A stretch of DNA of 64,000 nucleotides from Leifsonia sp. Root1293 (GTDB lineage: Bacteria > Actinomycetota > Actinomycetes > Actinomycetales > Microbacteriaceae): positions 27,005 to 91,004 of the forward strand of contig NZ_LMEH01000002.1 of the NCBI RefSeq assembly GCF_001425325.1, read 5' to 3'. The notes under the pieces were generated by a model. The model was not told where the DNA came from. It worked only from the letters and a program-made list of their open reading frames with translations, and did no database searches. Below, in pieces: positions 9,308 through 17,392 of this stretch. The position numbers and the translations under genes are program-made. The first letter of the stretch is position 1. Each line of letters begins with the position of its first letter.

Positions 9308-9551
9308 GAGGTGAGTGCTCCTGGGGAAGGGCCGGCCGAGTGGGCCGGTCCCTGTCGAGGTGCCGGACGGGATGCCGGTCGAAGTGCCGCAAGGTTATGG
9401 AGCATGTCGGGCAGAAGGGGAGTCCAATGTGACGGGCGGCGTAAGAGTGCTTCACATGGCGAAAACTTTCCCGCGGGGCCACCCGATGCGCTATGGAGTG
9501 CCCGTTCGAGCGGCGATCACGCGGTGACTGCGACGCTCTAGGCTGGGTGCC
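9308..9551. promoter_or_regulatory. Divergent intergenic region between the monooxygenase operon and the HAD gene
   Basis: This 244-base gap must hold the promoter of the seven-gene minus-strand operon. The only regular element I see is an inverted repeat ATGTGA (9427-9432) and TCACAT (9452-9457) separated by 19 bases, a possible regulator site. No convincing -35/-10 pair for the minus strand can be picked by eye. The HAD promoter is listed separately. Confidence 0.4.
9539..9544 (+). promoter_or_regulatory. -10 element for a leaderless HAD transcript
   Basis: TAGGCT lies exactly 7 bases before the ATG at 9552, so transcription would start at or next to the A of the start codon. There is no ribosome binding site. 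The same geometry recurs at several genes of this window. Confidence 0.5.
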
Positions 9552-10349
9552 ATGCACCGTCGTGACGAGATCGAATGCTGGCTGACCGACATGGACGGCG
9601 TGCTCGTGCATGAGAACGAGCCCCTTCCCGGAGCCGCCGCCCTGCTGCAGCAGTGGCGCGATCAGGACGCCCCCTACCTCGTGCTCACGAACAACTCGAT
9701 CTTCACGCCGCGCGACCTGAGCGCCCGGCTGCGCGCCTCGGGCCTGATCGTTCCCGAGGAGCGCATCTGGACCAGCGCTCTGGCCACGGCCGACTTCTGC
9801 GCCTCGCAGATCCCCGGCGGATCGGCGTTCGTGATCGGGGAGGCCGGCATCACCACGGCTCTCCACGAGGCCGGCTTCATCATGACCGAGACGGCGCCCG
9901 ACTACGTCGTGGTGGGCGAGACCCGCAACTACTCCTTCGAGGCCATCACGAAGGCCATCAGGCTCATCGCCGCCGGATCACGCTTCATCGTGACGAATCC
10001 GGATGCCACAGGCCCGAGTGCCGACGGGCCCCTGCCTGCGACGGGAGCCATCGCCGCCCTCATCACCAAGGCGACCGGGAAGGACCCGTACGTCGTCGGA
10101 AAGCCGAACCCGATGATGTTCCGTTCTGCCATGAACCGCATCGGCGCGCACTCCGAGAACACGGCGATGATCGGCGACCGCATGGACACCGACATCGTCG
10201 CCGGCATCGAGGCCGGCCTGCACACCATCCTCGTGATGACGGGCATCAGCGACGAGGCCGAGATCAACCGGTACCCGTTCCGGCCCGACGAGATCCTCAG
10301 CGGTGTGCACGAACTGGTCGAGAAGGAACCGTTCGAGACCGAGGTGTAG
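9552..10349 (+). CDS. HAD-IIA family phosphatase (NagD-like)
   Basis: A 265-residue cytosolic haloacid-dehalogenase-type hydrolase. Motif I is DMDGVL (residues 13-18, nucleophile D13 and acid D15), motif II is LTNNS near 43-47, the cap-linked lysine is in VGKPNPMMF near 185 and motif IV is GDRMDTDI near 210. These and the length fit the NagD/4-nitrophenylphosphatase group that removes phosphate from small metabolites. The substrate cannot be told from sequence. The gene stands alone, convergent with the LLM gene downstream. Confidence 0.9.
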   Translation: MHRRDEIECWLTDMDGVLVHENEPLPGAAALLQQWRDQDAPYLVLTNNSIFTPRDLSARLRASGLIVPEERIWTSALATADFCASQIPGGSAFVIGEAGITTALHEAGFIMTETAPDYVVVGETRNYSFEAITKAIRLIAAGSRFIVTNPDATGPSADGPLPATGAIAALITKATGKDPYVVGKPNPMMFRSAMNRIGAHSENTAMIGDRMDTDIVAGIEAGLHTILVMTGISDEAEINRYPFRPDEILSGVHELVEKEPFETEV

Positions 10350-10387
10350 CGCGTCACGCTCGCTGAGGACCCGACGAAGTCGGCGTT

Positions 10388-10425
10388 CGAAGCGCGCCGG
10401 ACGAGCCAACACCATGGGCGCTTCG
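10388..10425. terminator. Hairpin between convergent genes
   Basis: CGAAGCGC (10388-10395) and GCGCTTCG (10418-10425) form a perfect 8-bp inverted repeat with a 22-base loop in the gap between two convergent genes. No T-run follows, so it is a possible bidirectional terminator and not a classical intrinsic one. Confidence 0.4.
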
Positions 10426-10462
10426 GGCGGTCGCTCCGCTCGGCCCTCGGCGAGCGGGCGCC

Positions 10463-11263
10463 TCAGCGGGCGGCGACGGCCAGCGCGTCGATGATCCGCC
10501 GGTACGCCGGCGTCGATCCGTCGGCCGTGATGGCCCTGAAGACGAGCTCGTCGACTCCTGACCTGTACGAGTCCAGGCGCTCCTGCAGCCGCTCCGGCGT
10601 CGTCCCCGTGATGGTGGTGTCGCGCGCACTGATCCCAAGCCGTTCGAAGTTGGCGGAGTAGCTCGGGTAGGACGCGTAGCGCGCAGACTCCTCGGCGAGA
10701 GCCGCCGTGGCGTCGGCGTCGACGATGCCGCGCGCGTAGAGAACGGCACGCGGACGCGGACTGGCTGCATCCGTCGCCGTCTCCCGCAACGCGGCGGCCG
10801 TGTCAGAGGCAACCTCCGGCGGCAGCCAGCTGAGCAGCGCGCCCGAGGCGAGGGTCGCCGCCAGCTCGCGCATCTTCGGACCCAGCGCACCGAGCAGCAC
10901 GGGCGCATCGACGCTGCGCTGCAGCTCGTCGAGCTCAGGCCGAACGAGCGCCAGCGGGCGCCTGGCACCTCCCGATCCGACGCCGAGCACGAGCCGGTGC
11001 TGCGGCAGTGCCAGCTCGCGCACCCTGTCGGCGATGACGGATGCCGGGCGCCTGTCGAAGGGAAGCACCCCTGTCGCCAGCACCAGGCGATCGGTGACCT
11101 CGGCCGCTGCGGCGAGCCCGACGATGGCATCGCCGTCAGGCGTGTCGTTCAGCCACAGAGCGTGCAGTCCGGCGGCCTCCGCCGCCACAGCGAGCTCCTG
11201 GATGACGGCTCGGTCGAGGGCACCGGCGAGGCCGAGGGAGACGGAGGCTGGAGTCTGGCTCAT
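10463..11263 (-). CDS. LLM-family oxidoreductase, probably F420- or flavin-dependent
   Basis: A 266-residue luciferase-like TIM-barrel protein, short for the family. It shows AAEAAGLHALWLNDTPDGD (about 28-46), the VLGVGSGGA loop near 95 and a C-terminal GTTPERLQERLDSYRSGVDEL segment. F420-rich neighbours elsewhere in the window make F420 a plausible cofactor, but flavin cannot be excluded. The start at 11263 is chosen because a TACGCT box lies 6 bases upstream, fitting a leaderless message. The longer upstream open frame overlaps the nucleoside hydrolase gene and is unlikely. Confidence 0.78.
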   Translation of the reverse strand: MSQTPASVSLGLAGALDRAVIQELAVAAEAAGLHALWLNDTPDGDAIVGLAAAAEVTDRLVLATGVLPFDRRPASVIADRVRELALPQHRLVLGVGSGGARRPLALVRPELDELQRSVDAPVLLGALGPKMRELAATLASGALLSWLPPEVASDTAAALRETATDAASPRPRAVLYARGIVDADATAALAEESARYASYPSYSANFERLGISARDTTITGTTPERLQERLDSYRSGVDELVFRAITADGSTPAYRRIIDALAVAAR

Positions 11264-11269
11264 CACACC

Positions 11270-11275
11270 AGCGTA
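11270..11275 (-). promoter_or_regulatory. -10 element for the LLM gene (leaderless)
   Basis: TACGCT on the minus strand ends 6 bases before the ATG at 11263. An identical hexamer and spacing precede the LolA-like gene at 42173. Confidence 0.45.
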
Positions 11276-11321
11276 CGCAGCCTTCGTCCCCGATCGTTGG
11301 TGGGGGCCGGTCCCGGCCGGC

Positions 11322-12260
11322 TCAGGCCAGACGAGTGATCGCGTCCTCGAGCGCGTCCCAGAACCGCGGCACGTCGAGGCCGACGGCGACATGGGCGTTG
11401 GCGGCGCGCCCCAGCATGCCGTCGAGGTCGACGAGGGTCGCGCCCGCCGTGTGAACGCCGGCGACCTCGACGTCGAGCCGGGTGAACACGGTGGCGACGG
11501 CATCCGGAGCAGCCAGCACGGCGACGGCCACCGGATCGTGCAGCGGGCCGTCCGGCAGACCGAACACGGCGTCGTTGGTGGCGCAGAAGAAGTCGAGCAG
11601 CTCGGCGCCGAATGCGGCAGTGCCGTTGCCGATGGCGGCCAGTCGCTGTCGCACCTCGGCGGTGACGAGGGCGTCGTGGGTGACGTTCAGCCCCACCATG
11701 GTGAAGCGCACTCCGCTGTCGAGCACGATGGCGAGTGCCTCGGGGTCGACCCAGGCGTTGAATTCCGCCGCTGGAGTCACATTGCCTCGCCCCGTCGATC
11801 CGCCCATCCAGACGATCTCGCGGATGCCGACAGCCAGGTCGGGGCGATCGCGCAGCAGGATGGCGACGTTGGTGATGGGCCCGGTCGCGATGATCGCCAC
11901 GGGATCGACGGATGCCGTGATCACGTCGGCCATGAGGTCGACGGCCGGCCGATGATCGAGAGCCACGACGGGCTCCGGCAGCACGGGGCCGCCGAGCCCG
12001 TTCTCGCCGTGGATCCACTCGGCCGTGGCCAGTTCGCGCGCGAGGGGCCGGTCGGCACCGGCAGCCACCGGCACATCCGTCACCCCGGCGACCCCGAGGG
12101 CGATGCGGGCGTTGCGCTCCGTGTGGACCAGGGTGCCGTTGCCACCGACGGCGGTGACGGCCCGCAGGTCGAGGAGGGGGCTGCCTGCCGCCAGCCAGAG
12201 CGCGAAGACGTCGTCGTGGCCCGGATCGCAATCGACGATCACCGGGATGCGATCGGTCAC
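11322..12260 (-). CDS. Inosine-uridine preferring nucleoside hydrolase
   Basis: A 312-residue cytosolic enzyme that splits the N-glycosidic bond of nucleosides, releasing base and ribose. The N-terminal DCDPGHDD (residues 9-16) is the diagnostic calcium and ribose binding motif of the IunH/RihA family, followed by AVGGNGTL near 42 and AEFNAWVDPEA near 165. The GTG at 12260 overlaps the ribokinase stop as GTGA. With ribokinase next to it, the ribose released here can be phosphorylated directly, which makes a compact nucleoside salvage pair. Confidence 0.93.
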   Translation of the reverse strand: MTDRIPVIVDCDPGHDDVFALWLAAGSPLLDLRAVTAVGGNGTLVHTERNARIALGVAGVTDVPVAAGADRPLARELATAEWIHGENGLGGPVLPEPVVALDHRPAVDLMADVITASVDPVAIIATGPITNVAILLRDRPDLAVGIREIVWMGGSTGRGNVTPAAEFNAWVDPEALAIVLDSGVRFTMVGLNVTHDALVTAEVRQRLAAIGNGTAAFGAELLDFFCATNDAVFGLPDGPLHDPVAVAVLAAPDAVATVFTRLDVEVAGVHTAGATLVDLDGMLGRAANAHVAVGLDVPRFWDALEDAITRLA

Positions 12261-13225
12261 GCGAGCCCCGATCCCACGGCGAAGGCCAGCAGCTCGGCTC
12301 GGGGCGCATAGGAGCCCACCGTGCCGCGGGAGGTGACCGAGAGGGCACCGGCCGCCACGGCGATGGCGACGGCCTCGCCGAGCGGGCGGCCCTCCGAGAG
12401 GAAGGCCGCGAGGGTGCCCGTGAAGCAGTCGCCGGCTCCCGTGCTGTCGACGGCGGTCACCTTCGGTGCCCGGCACTGCGAAGCGAGCGGGCTCTCGGAG
12501 TCCTCGACGCTGGCTGAGCCCGATCCAGCAGCGGACACGGCACCCTCGGCGCCGAGCGTGACGACGATCGACCGGCAGCGTTCACCGGCGACGGACTCGG
12601 CGATGGCGCGCCAGTCGTCCAGTCCGCTCGTCTCGGCGGTGCCGATCCCCAGGGCGATGGCCTCGTGCTGGTTCACGACCAGTGGGTCGCAGACGGCGAG
12701 GGCCTCGTCGGTGATCGCGACCGGCGGAGCGAGGTTGAGAATGAAGCGGGTGCCGACCTCGGCGCTCAGGGACGCGAGCCGCTCGACGGCCTCTGCCGGC
12801 AGTTCGCCCTGGGTGAGCGTGACGTCGGCTGCGTCGATGTCCGAGCGGTGGGCCTCGACAGCGGCGGCCGTGACTGTGGCGTTCGCCCCGGCCGAGACGA
12901 TGACGGTGTTCTCGCCCGATGCCGCCACGGTGATCTGCGCGACGCCGGTCGCGGCATCCGGAACCCGGTCGACCGCGTCGAGCGCGACCCCGAACCCGCG
13001 CACGGTCTCGAGCGCGAAGGTCGCCGCAGCGTCGGTGCCCACCCGGGCGACCAGGTCGACTGATGCTCCCGCCAGATGCGCGGCGATGGCCTGGTTCGTG
13101 CCCTTGCCCCCGAGCGCGACGGCGTAGCCCGTGCTCGAGACCGTCTCACCGGGAGCCGGGAACTCGGCGACATAGCTCGTCGAATCCACGTTGAGGGATC
13201 CGAGGACGAGCACGCGGCCTGTCAT
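12257..13225 (-). CDS. rbsK: Ribokinase (PfkB family)
   Basis: A 322-residue sugar kinase. It has the N-terminal GSLNVDST substrate motif (residues 9-16), GGKGTNQA near 40 and the C-terminal PfkB signature DSTGAGDCFTG near 265 with the catalytic aspartate. Compared with the usual ribokinase it carries about 12 extra residues (Ser/Ala/Glu-rich) just before the APKVTAVDSTGAGD segment. It lies 3 bases downstream of the septum-formation-like gene and overlaps the nucleoside hydrolase gene, consistent with a role in ribose salvage. Another PfkB sugar substrate is possible. Confidence 0.87.
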   Translation of the reverse strand: MTGRVLVLGSLNVDSTSYVAEFPAPGETVSSTGYAVALGGKGTNQAIAAHLAGASVDLVARVGTDAAATFALETVRGFGVALDAVDRVPDAATGVAQITVAASGENTVIVSAGANATVTAAAVEAHRSDIDAADVTLTQGELPAEAVERLASLSAEVGTRFILNLAPPVAITDEALAVCDPLVVNQHEAIALGIGTAETSGLDDWRAIAESVAGERCRSIVVTLGAEGAVSAAGSGSASVEDSESPLASQCRAPKVTAVDSTGAGDCFTGTLAAFLSEGRPLGEAVAIAVAAGALSVTSRGTVGSYAPRAELLAFAVGSGLA

Positions 13226-13228
13226 GCC

Positions 13229-15160
13229 TCAGGCCGCCGGGCCGGGGCCGGCGACGCTCGCAGTGATGGGTTCGCCGCTCGAGCGCGAGACGAAGCAGTA
13301 GTAGTAGCGCTGGGTGCTGGTCCACTGCTCCTCCGTCACGGGGAAGCTGCCCTGCAACTGCAGGTCGGGGAACCCGCTCGCGGCGTCGAGATCGATGACT
13401 CCCGGCGCACTGCAGAGCAGGTTGATCTGCGAGGCCAGCGCCTCCTCGCCGGGGAACGCCGTCGTCGCTTCGCCCCCGAAGGTTCCGCGGTAGACGAGTT
13501 GAGCGGCGTGGGGTGCTGCGCAGTCGACGACGGTGAAGGTCTCGGCCCACGGCCCTGCATACGGATCGATGCACTCTCCGCCGCCCAACCGATCCCACGG
13601 CTGCTCGCCGGCGGCGGCCGGACCGGTCACCGGAGGGGCGACGGTCGGCGTCGGGGTGGGCGTCGGGGTCGGAGTCGCCGACGCCGTGGGTGTCGGCGCC
13701 GGTGCCCCGGCGAACATCTTCGGCAGGAGGGTTCCGAGGAAGTACAGCCCGACCAGCAGCACGAGCAGCACGAGGCCGCCGGCGATCCAGAGCAGGCGGC
13801 GGTCTACGGGGGCCTTCGCCGTCGGCGGAGCACCGTCCGTCGGTGGCGCACCGCCGTCGGACCCGCGCGCACCCGTCGACGCGGCATTGCGGGGGTCGGC
13901 GGTGATGGGATCAGCAGCGTCGTCGTGTGTGTCATCGTTGTCGTCGGGGTCGGCGACGGACGCGGCATAGACCGGCGGCAGCGACAGCCCGCTGAGCGCC
14001 GGGCTGGCATCGAGCGTGTCGATGAACGTGGCCTGACGCTCGGCGGCGGAGGTCGTGAGCAACGCTGTGGCCGCGGTGTCGGCGTCGGCGTAGTCGCCAT
14101 TGCCATTGCCATCGGCATCGGCATCGGCATCGGCATCGGCGGATCCTGCGGCGCCGGAGTCCGATCCTGCGGCGGTGGCGGCGTGCGACTCGGAACCGGC
14201 CTCGGTCGGCTGCTCCCCCTCCGAGCCCGCTTCGGGCGCGGGCTGGGGCGGCGCCACGGGTGTGGGGAATCGCAGGGGCTCGGGGGGCGGAGCTCCGAAG
14301 ACCGGTGTGACGAACGGAGCCATGATGACGGGAGGAACATCGTCCTCGGGGACATCGCCGTCGGGGTCGTCGGCGTCGGGGTCATCGCCGTCGGGCTTCG
14401 GTTCCGGGTCGACTGCGTACTTCGCCGGGTCCTCGCCGGGGCGCAGCCCCCAGTGGAATCCTGTTTCGGCCGCGTCGCCGGTGGCACCGTCCTCGGCGGG
14501 GGTCCTCGCCTCGGCGCCCGGACTCTCAGCGTCGGATTCCAGCTCGTCGCCGGGAACGCCGGGGGTGGGAAGGGCGGCGGCCGCCGCGGGCGGAACCGCA
14601 ACGGGCTCGTCATCGAAGTCCGAGAAGAGGTGCCAGACGGCCGACGATGTCGCTGCCTTCGTGGCGGTCGCGCCCGGATCGCGGTCGGTCTCGATGCCGG
14701 AGTCGGGCGATGCACCCGATGCGACCGGAGCCACGGGTGCATCGGATGCGACGGCTGCATCCGTTTCGTCACCGGCGTGAGAGAAGACCGGCCCCGTCGG
14801 ATGCAGCGGCGTCGTCTCTTCAGCCGACGGCGCTACTGCGGCGGACGCGGAGTCGTCAGCGGGCGCGAAGTGGTCGGAAGGGGCGGAGTCGTCAGCGAAC
14901 GGACCGGAAGCCGTGTCGTCGGCCGGCGCGCCGTACCAGACGGGGATGATCGGCTCATCGTCAGCGATGTCCTCGTTCGACGTCTCCGCGTCTCGGTCGA
15001 CCTCGACGACGTCATCGGTCTCCTCCGCGTGCGCGTCGGCATCCCGCCGCGCACGGCGTCCGCCCGAGAGCTGAGCGAGCAGCCAGTCCGCGCCGCCGAT
15101 CTCGGGGTCCGGCTCGCGCTCGCCGTCGGCTCCGGCCTGTTCGTCGGGACCGTCAGGCAT
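13229..15160 (-). CDS. Membrane protein with acidic low-complexity N-terminus and C-terminal septum-formation-like domain
   Basis: A 643-residue protein. Residues 1 to about 430 are a long Asp/Ala/Pro/Gly-rich, probably disordered cytoplasmic region that includes a run of alternating Asp-Ala (near 350-360). One membrane helix follows at about 465-490 (RRLLWIAGGLVLLVLLVGLY), then a Pro-Thr repeat linker and an extracytoplasmic domain of about 110 residues with CIDP and VVDCAAPHAAQL motifs resembling the actinobacterial Septum_form domain. The start overlaps the pyrE stop by 8 bases and the gene is followed 3 bases later by ribokinase. Function unknown. The domain name rests on motif resemblance. 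Confidence 0.75.
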   Translation of the reverse strand: MPDGPDEQAGADGEREPDPEIGGADWLLAQLSGGRRARRDADAHAEETDDVVEVDRDAETSNEDIADDEPIIPVWYGAPADDTASGPFADDSAPSDHFAPADDSASAAVAPSAEETTPLHPTGPVFSHAGDETDAAVASDAPVAPVASGASPDSGIETDRDPGATATKAATSSAVWHLFSDFDDEPVAVPPAAAAALPTPGVPGDELESDAESPGAEARTPAEDGATGDAAETGFHWGLRPGEDPAKYAVDPEPKPDGDDPDADDPDGDVPEDDVPPVIMAPFVTPVFGAPPPEPLRFPTPVAPPQPAPEAGSEGEQPTEAGSESHAATAAGSDSGAAGSADADADADADGNGNGDYADADTAATALLTTSAAERQATFIDTLDASPALSGLSLPPVYAASVADPDDNDDTHDDAADPITADPRNAASTGARGSDGGAPPTDGAPPTAKAPVDRRLLWIAGGLVLLVLLVGLYFLGTLLPKMFAGAPAPTPTASATPTPTPTPTPTVAPPVTGPAAAGEQPWDRLGGGECIDPYAGPWAETFTVVDCAAPHAAQLVYRGTFGGEATTAFPGEEALASQINLLCSAPGVIDLDAASGFPDLQLQGSFPVTEEQWTSTQRYYYCFVSRSSGEPITASVAGPGPAA

Positions 15161-15707
15161 CGCGCAGGCCCAGGTCGTCGAGTCCGATGGCGAAGAAGTA
15201 GGGAACACCCTCGGCCTCGATGATCTCGCGGGCTCCGGTGTCGCGGTCGACGACCACGGCGACTGCGGCGATCTCGGCTCCCACCTTGCGCAGGGCCTCG
15301 ATGGCCTTGAGCGGCGAACCGCCCGTCGTGGAGGTGTCCTCGAGCACGATCACGCGCTTGCCGGCCAGCTCGGGGCCCTCGACCTGGCGGCCACGGCCGT
15401 GGTCCTTGGGCTCCTTGCGCACGACGAACGCGTCGTATTCGAGGCCGCGCGCCACGCCCTGGTGGAGGATCGCGGATGCCACGGGGTCGGCTCCCATGGT
15501 CATTCCGCCGACGGCGGCGACGTCCGGGATGTCGGCGATGAGGTCGAGCATGACCTGTCCGATGAGCGGCGCAGCGCGGTGGTCGAGGCTCACCTTGCGG
15601 AGGTCGACGTAGTAGCTCGCCTTCTTGCCGCTGGTCAGGGTGAAATCACCGTGGAACACGGCATCCGATGAGATGAGTTCGATGAGCTTGGTCCGCGCGT
15701 CAGTCAC
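15153..15707 (-). CDS. pyrE: Orotate phosphoribosyltransferase
   Basis: Converts orotate and PRPP to OMP in de novo pyrimidine synthesis. The 184-residue protein begins TDARTKLIELI, has FTLTSGKKASYYVDLRK near residues 20-36 and the PRPP-binding stretch VIVLEDTSTTGGSPLKAIEALR near 118-140, here with two adjacent acidic residues (E, D) before TSTTGGS. I prefer the GTG at 15707 over the ATG at 15713: a TAGGCT box (15715-15720) stands exactly 7 bases before the GTG, matching the leaderless rule seen at other genes, and the resulting N-terminus matches typical PyrE. First gene of a four-gene unit with nucleoside salvage genes. Confidence 0.92.
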   Translation of the reverse strand: MTDARTKLIELISSDAVFHGDFTLTSGKKASYYVDLRKVSLDHRAAPLIGQVMLDLIADIPDVAAVGGMTMGADPVASAILHQGVARGLEYDAFVVRKEPKDHGRGRQVEGPELAGKRVIVLEDTSTTGGSPLKAIEALRKVGAEIAAVAVVVDRDTGAREIIEAEGVPYFFAIGLDDLGLRDA

Positions 15708-15714
15708 GGCCATA

Positions 15715-15720
15715 AGCCTA
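15715..15720 (-). promoter_or_regulatory. -10 element of pyrE, inside the thrE stop region
   Basis: TAGGCT on the minus strand, 7 bases from the GTG start. Its first three bases are the TAG stop codon of the upstream exporter gene. Confidence 0.5.
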
Positions 15721-17037
15721 TTGCCCGCGCCGGAAGACGCGCCTCCAGGAGCCCGGCGTTCCGGGCTTCAGGGGCGCGACGACTCCGGGAAGGTCGATAT
15801 GGAAGTTGCCGAGCTCCTGTGCGCCGTACCGGATGCTCCGATACGCAGCAGTGCCGATGAGCACGCCGAGGGCGATGGCCGTCACCGTCGTCAGCGCCGA
15901 ACTCAGATCCTGATCGTCGGCGCCCGCACCGAAGACCTCGGTCAGTCCGATGAGTCCGGCTGATCCGGGAACCAGGATCCAGAAGGCCGGGAGGAAGGTG
16001 AGCTGCGACGGCACACCCCGCCGCAGGGAGTCGATCCACAGCACGACCGGCGTCATGAGCACAGCGCCGAAGAACCCGCTGAGTTGGGCGCCGAAGACGA
16101 TTCCGCCGAGCAGCTGACCCGCGTAGGCGACCACCAGCACGAGCAGCACCCAGCCGAAGGTGCGCGGCGGAGACGAGAAGTGCAGGTAGTTCCCGGCCGC
16201 GAACAGCACGAGCCCGATGAGTGGCACCCACCAGAGGTAGAGCCGCTCGGAGTCGCTCGACATGTAGCTGTACCCGTCGACACCGACGAGGGTTCCCGCG
16301 GCGAGGATTCCGAACGCCAGCAGCGCCAGTTGCACGAAGCCCGTGACCAGTCGCGCCGTTCCGGCCACCATCTGGCCCGCCGCGAGTTCGACGGTCCCCG
16401 TGGTGATCAGACCCCCGGGCAGGAAGGTGACGAGAGGTGCGATGAGCACGCGAAGCGGGTCGGAGATGCCGAGGGTGTCTGCCAGCAGGAACACGACGAG
16501 GGATGAGGTGAACGCGGCCACCACGGGGAAGATCAGGGCGAGAGTGGGGGACCGCAACAGCTTCAGAAGGCCCACCAGCAGCCCGAGCCCGAACGCGATG
16601 GCCGCGCCCTGCCAGCTCGGGAACAGCATCAGGGCCAGGCCGAGCGTGAGCACGCCATGGCCGAAGACCCGCAGCGGCCAGCCGAAACGGGGCGTCGACT
16701 CCCCGATCGCGTTGAGCTCGTCGATGCCCTCCACCGGATCGACCGCCCCGTCGCGAGCTCGACGCACGAGCTTGCCGAGCTCGGCGATCTGGTCGAACCT
16801 CAGACTCGACCGCACTCGGGACGAGATGGCCACCCGCGTGTCGGTGGCCTCCCCGGTCTGCACCATGATCATCGTCGGAAGGACGGCGAAATTGGTGTCG
16901 GGGGCACCGTAGGCCGCTGCGACCTCCTGCATGATCGACTGCACCCTGTCGACGGACTCGCCCGCCGCCGTCAGACCCTCGGCGAGGCCGACGAAGAAGC
17001 GGCGCAGTTCGCCGTCGTCCGGTGCCGTCTCCGCCAT
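15718..17037 (-). CDS. thrE: ThrE-type threonine/serine exporter
   Basis: A 439-residue membrane protein. Residues 1 to about 130 are the soluble ThrE domain (YGAPDTNFAVLPTMIMVQTG near 40-60, then an aspartate-rich loop). About ten hydrophobic segments follow, in two groups of roughly five (135-265 and 285-420), matching fused ThrE proteins such as that of Corynebacterium glutamicum, which export L-threonine and L-serine. The conserved FLPGGLITTGTVELAAGQMV motif is near 220-240. The ATG at 17037 is preferred because a TAGCGT box ends 8 bases upstream. A TTG at 17046 is the alternative. Confidence 0.85.
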   Translation of the reverse strand: MAETAPDDGELRRFFVGLAEGLTAAGESVDRVQSIMQEVAAAYGAPDTNFAVLPTMIMVQTGEATDTRVAISSRVRSSLRFDQIAELGKLVRRARDGAVDPVEGIDELNAIGESTPRFGWPLRVFGHGVLTLGLALMLFPSWQGAAIAFGLGLLVGLLKLLRSPTLALIFPVVAAFTSSLVVFLLADTLGISDPLRVLIAPLVTFLPGGLITTGTVELAAGQMVAGTARLVTGFVQLALLAFGILAAGTLVGVDGYSYMSSDSERLYLWWVPLIGLVLFAAGNYLHFSSPPRTFGWVLLVLVVAYAGQLLGGIVFGAQLSGFFGAVLMTPVVLWIDSLRRGVPSQLTFLPAFWILVPGSAGLIGLTEVFGAGADDQDLSSALTTVTAIALGVLIGTAAYRSIRYGAQELGNFHIDLPGVVAPLKPGTPGSWRRVFRRGQ

Positions 17038-17045
17038 GTCGGCCA

Positions 17046-17051
17046 ACGCTA
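17046..17051 (-). promoter_or_regulatory. -10 element of the ThrE gene (leaderless)
   Basis: TAGCGT on the minus strand, 8 bases before the ATG at 17037. It overlaps the alternative TTG start, which argues against that start. Confidence 0.4.
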
Positions 17052-17070
17052 CCTGCTGCGAGGCACACGA

Positions 17071-17112
17071 GAAAGGCCGCCTCCCGCGCCGTCCCTGGCG
17101 TGGTGGCGGCCT
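17071..17112 (-). terminator. Intrinsic terminator after the 40-residue membrane peptide gene
   Basis: On the minus strand an AGGCCGCC/GGCGGCCT hairpin (17105-17112 with 17074-17081) is followed directly by TTTC. It has the form of a Rho-independent terminator and separates the small gene from the ThrE promoter. Confidence 0.6.
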
Positions 17113-17172
17113 CGGCGCATCCGGCGTTCGTCTGTGCGGCGAACGGGGCGGATGCGAATGCCCGCTGGCTTC

Positions 17173-17295
17173 CTAGAAGATGCGGACGTACTCGCGCTTG
17201 GGGGTGCGGCCGTAGCCGTCGGACGCGAGGAGGGTGAAGGTTCCGGCGATCGCAGCGGCCGCGATGATGCCGAGGAGGATGAGGAGCGCGATCAT
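17173..17295 (-). CDS. Small single-pass membrane peptide, 40 residues
   Basis: An open frame of 40 codons. It encodes a hydrophobic helix from residue 2 to about 24 (MIALLILLGIIAAAAIAG...) and a basic, aromatic tail ending KREYVRIF. A ribosome binding site GAAAGG lies 8 bases before the ATG, and a strong hairpin terminator follows about 60 bases after the stop, so it is likely a real, independently transcribed gene. It is divergent from the LysR gene, with a palindromic region in between that may control both. No family recognised. Confidence 0.6.
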   Translation of the reverse strand: MIALLILLGIIAAAAIAGTFTLLASDGYGRTPKREYVRIF

Positions 17296-17341
17296 GATGG
17301 AGCCTTTCGAGTTTGGTGGGTACTGTCATTCTGCTCTGCGA

Positions 17342-17372
17342 AACCATGCAGCACAATCGAATGGTTCTGCAT
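17342..17372. promoter_or_regulatory. Interleaved inverted repeats, candidate LysR operator
   Basis: AACCAT (17342-17347) with ATGGTT (17361-17366), and ATGCAG (17346-17351) with CTGCAT (17367-17372), form two overlapping inverted repeats between the divergent small-peptide and LysR genes. Position and symmetry suit a LysR-type autoregulatory site. Confidence 0.45.
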
Positions 17373-17380
17373 GATGGATG

Positions 17381-17386
17381 TAGGTT
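17381..17386 (+). promoter_or_regulatory. -10 element of the LysR gene (leaderless)
   Basis: TAGGTT ends 6 bases before the ATG at 17393. No ribosome binding site is present. Confidence 0.45.
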
Positions 17387-17392
17387 GGCTAC

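Noticed and set aside
7430..9541. 703-codon plus-strand open frame
   Set aside because: Antisense to the binding-protein gene with lipobox and family motifs. No recognisable domain.
15153..15713. ATG 15713 as pyrE start
   Set aside because: It lies only one base after the -10 box. The GTG at 15707 is at the right distance and gives the usual PyrE N-terminus.
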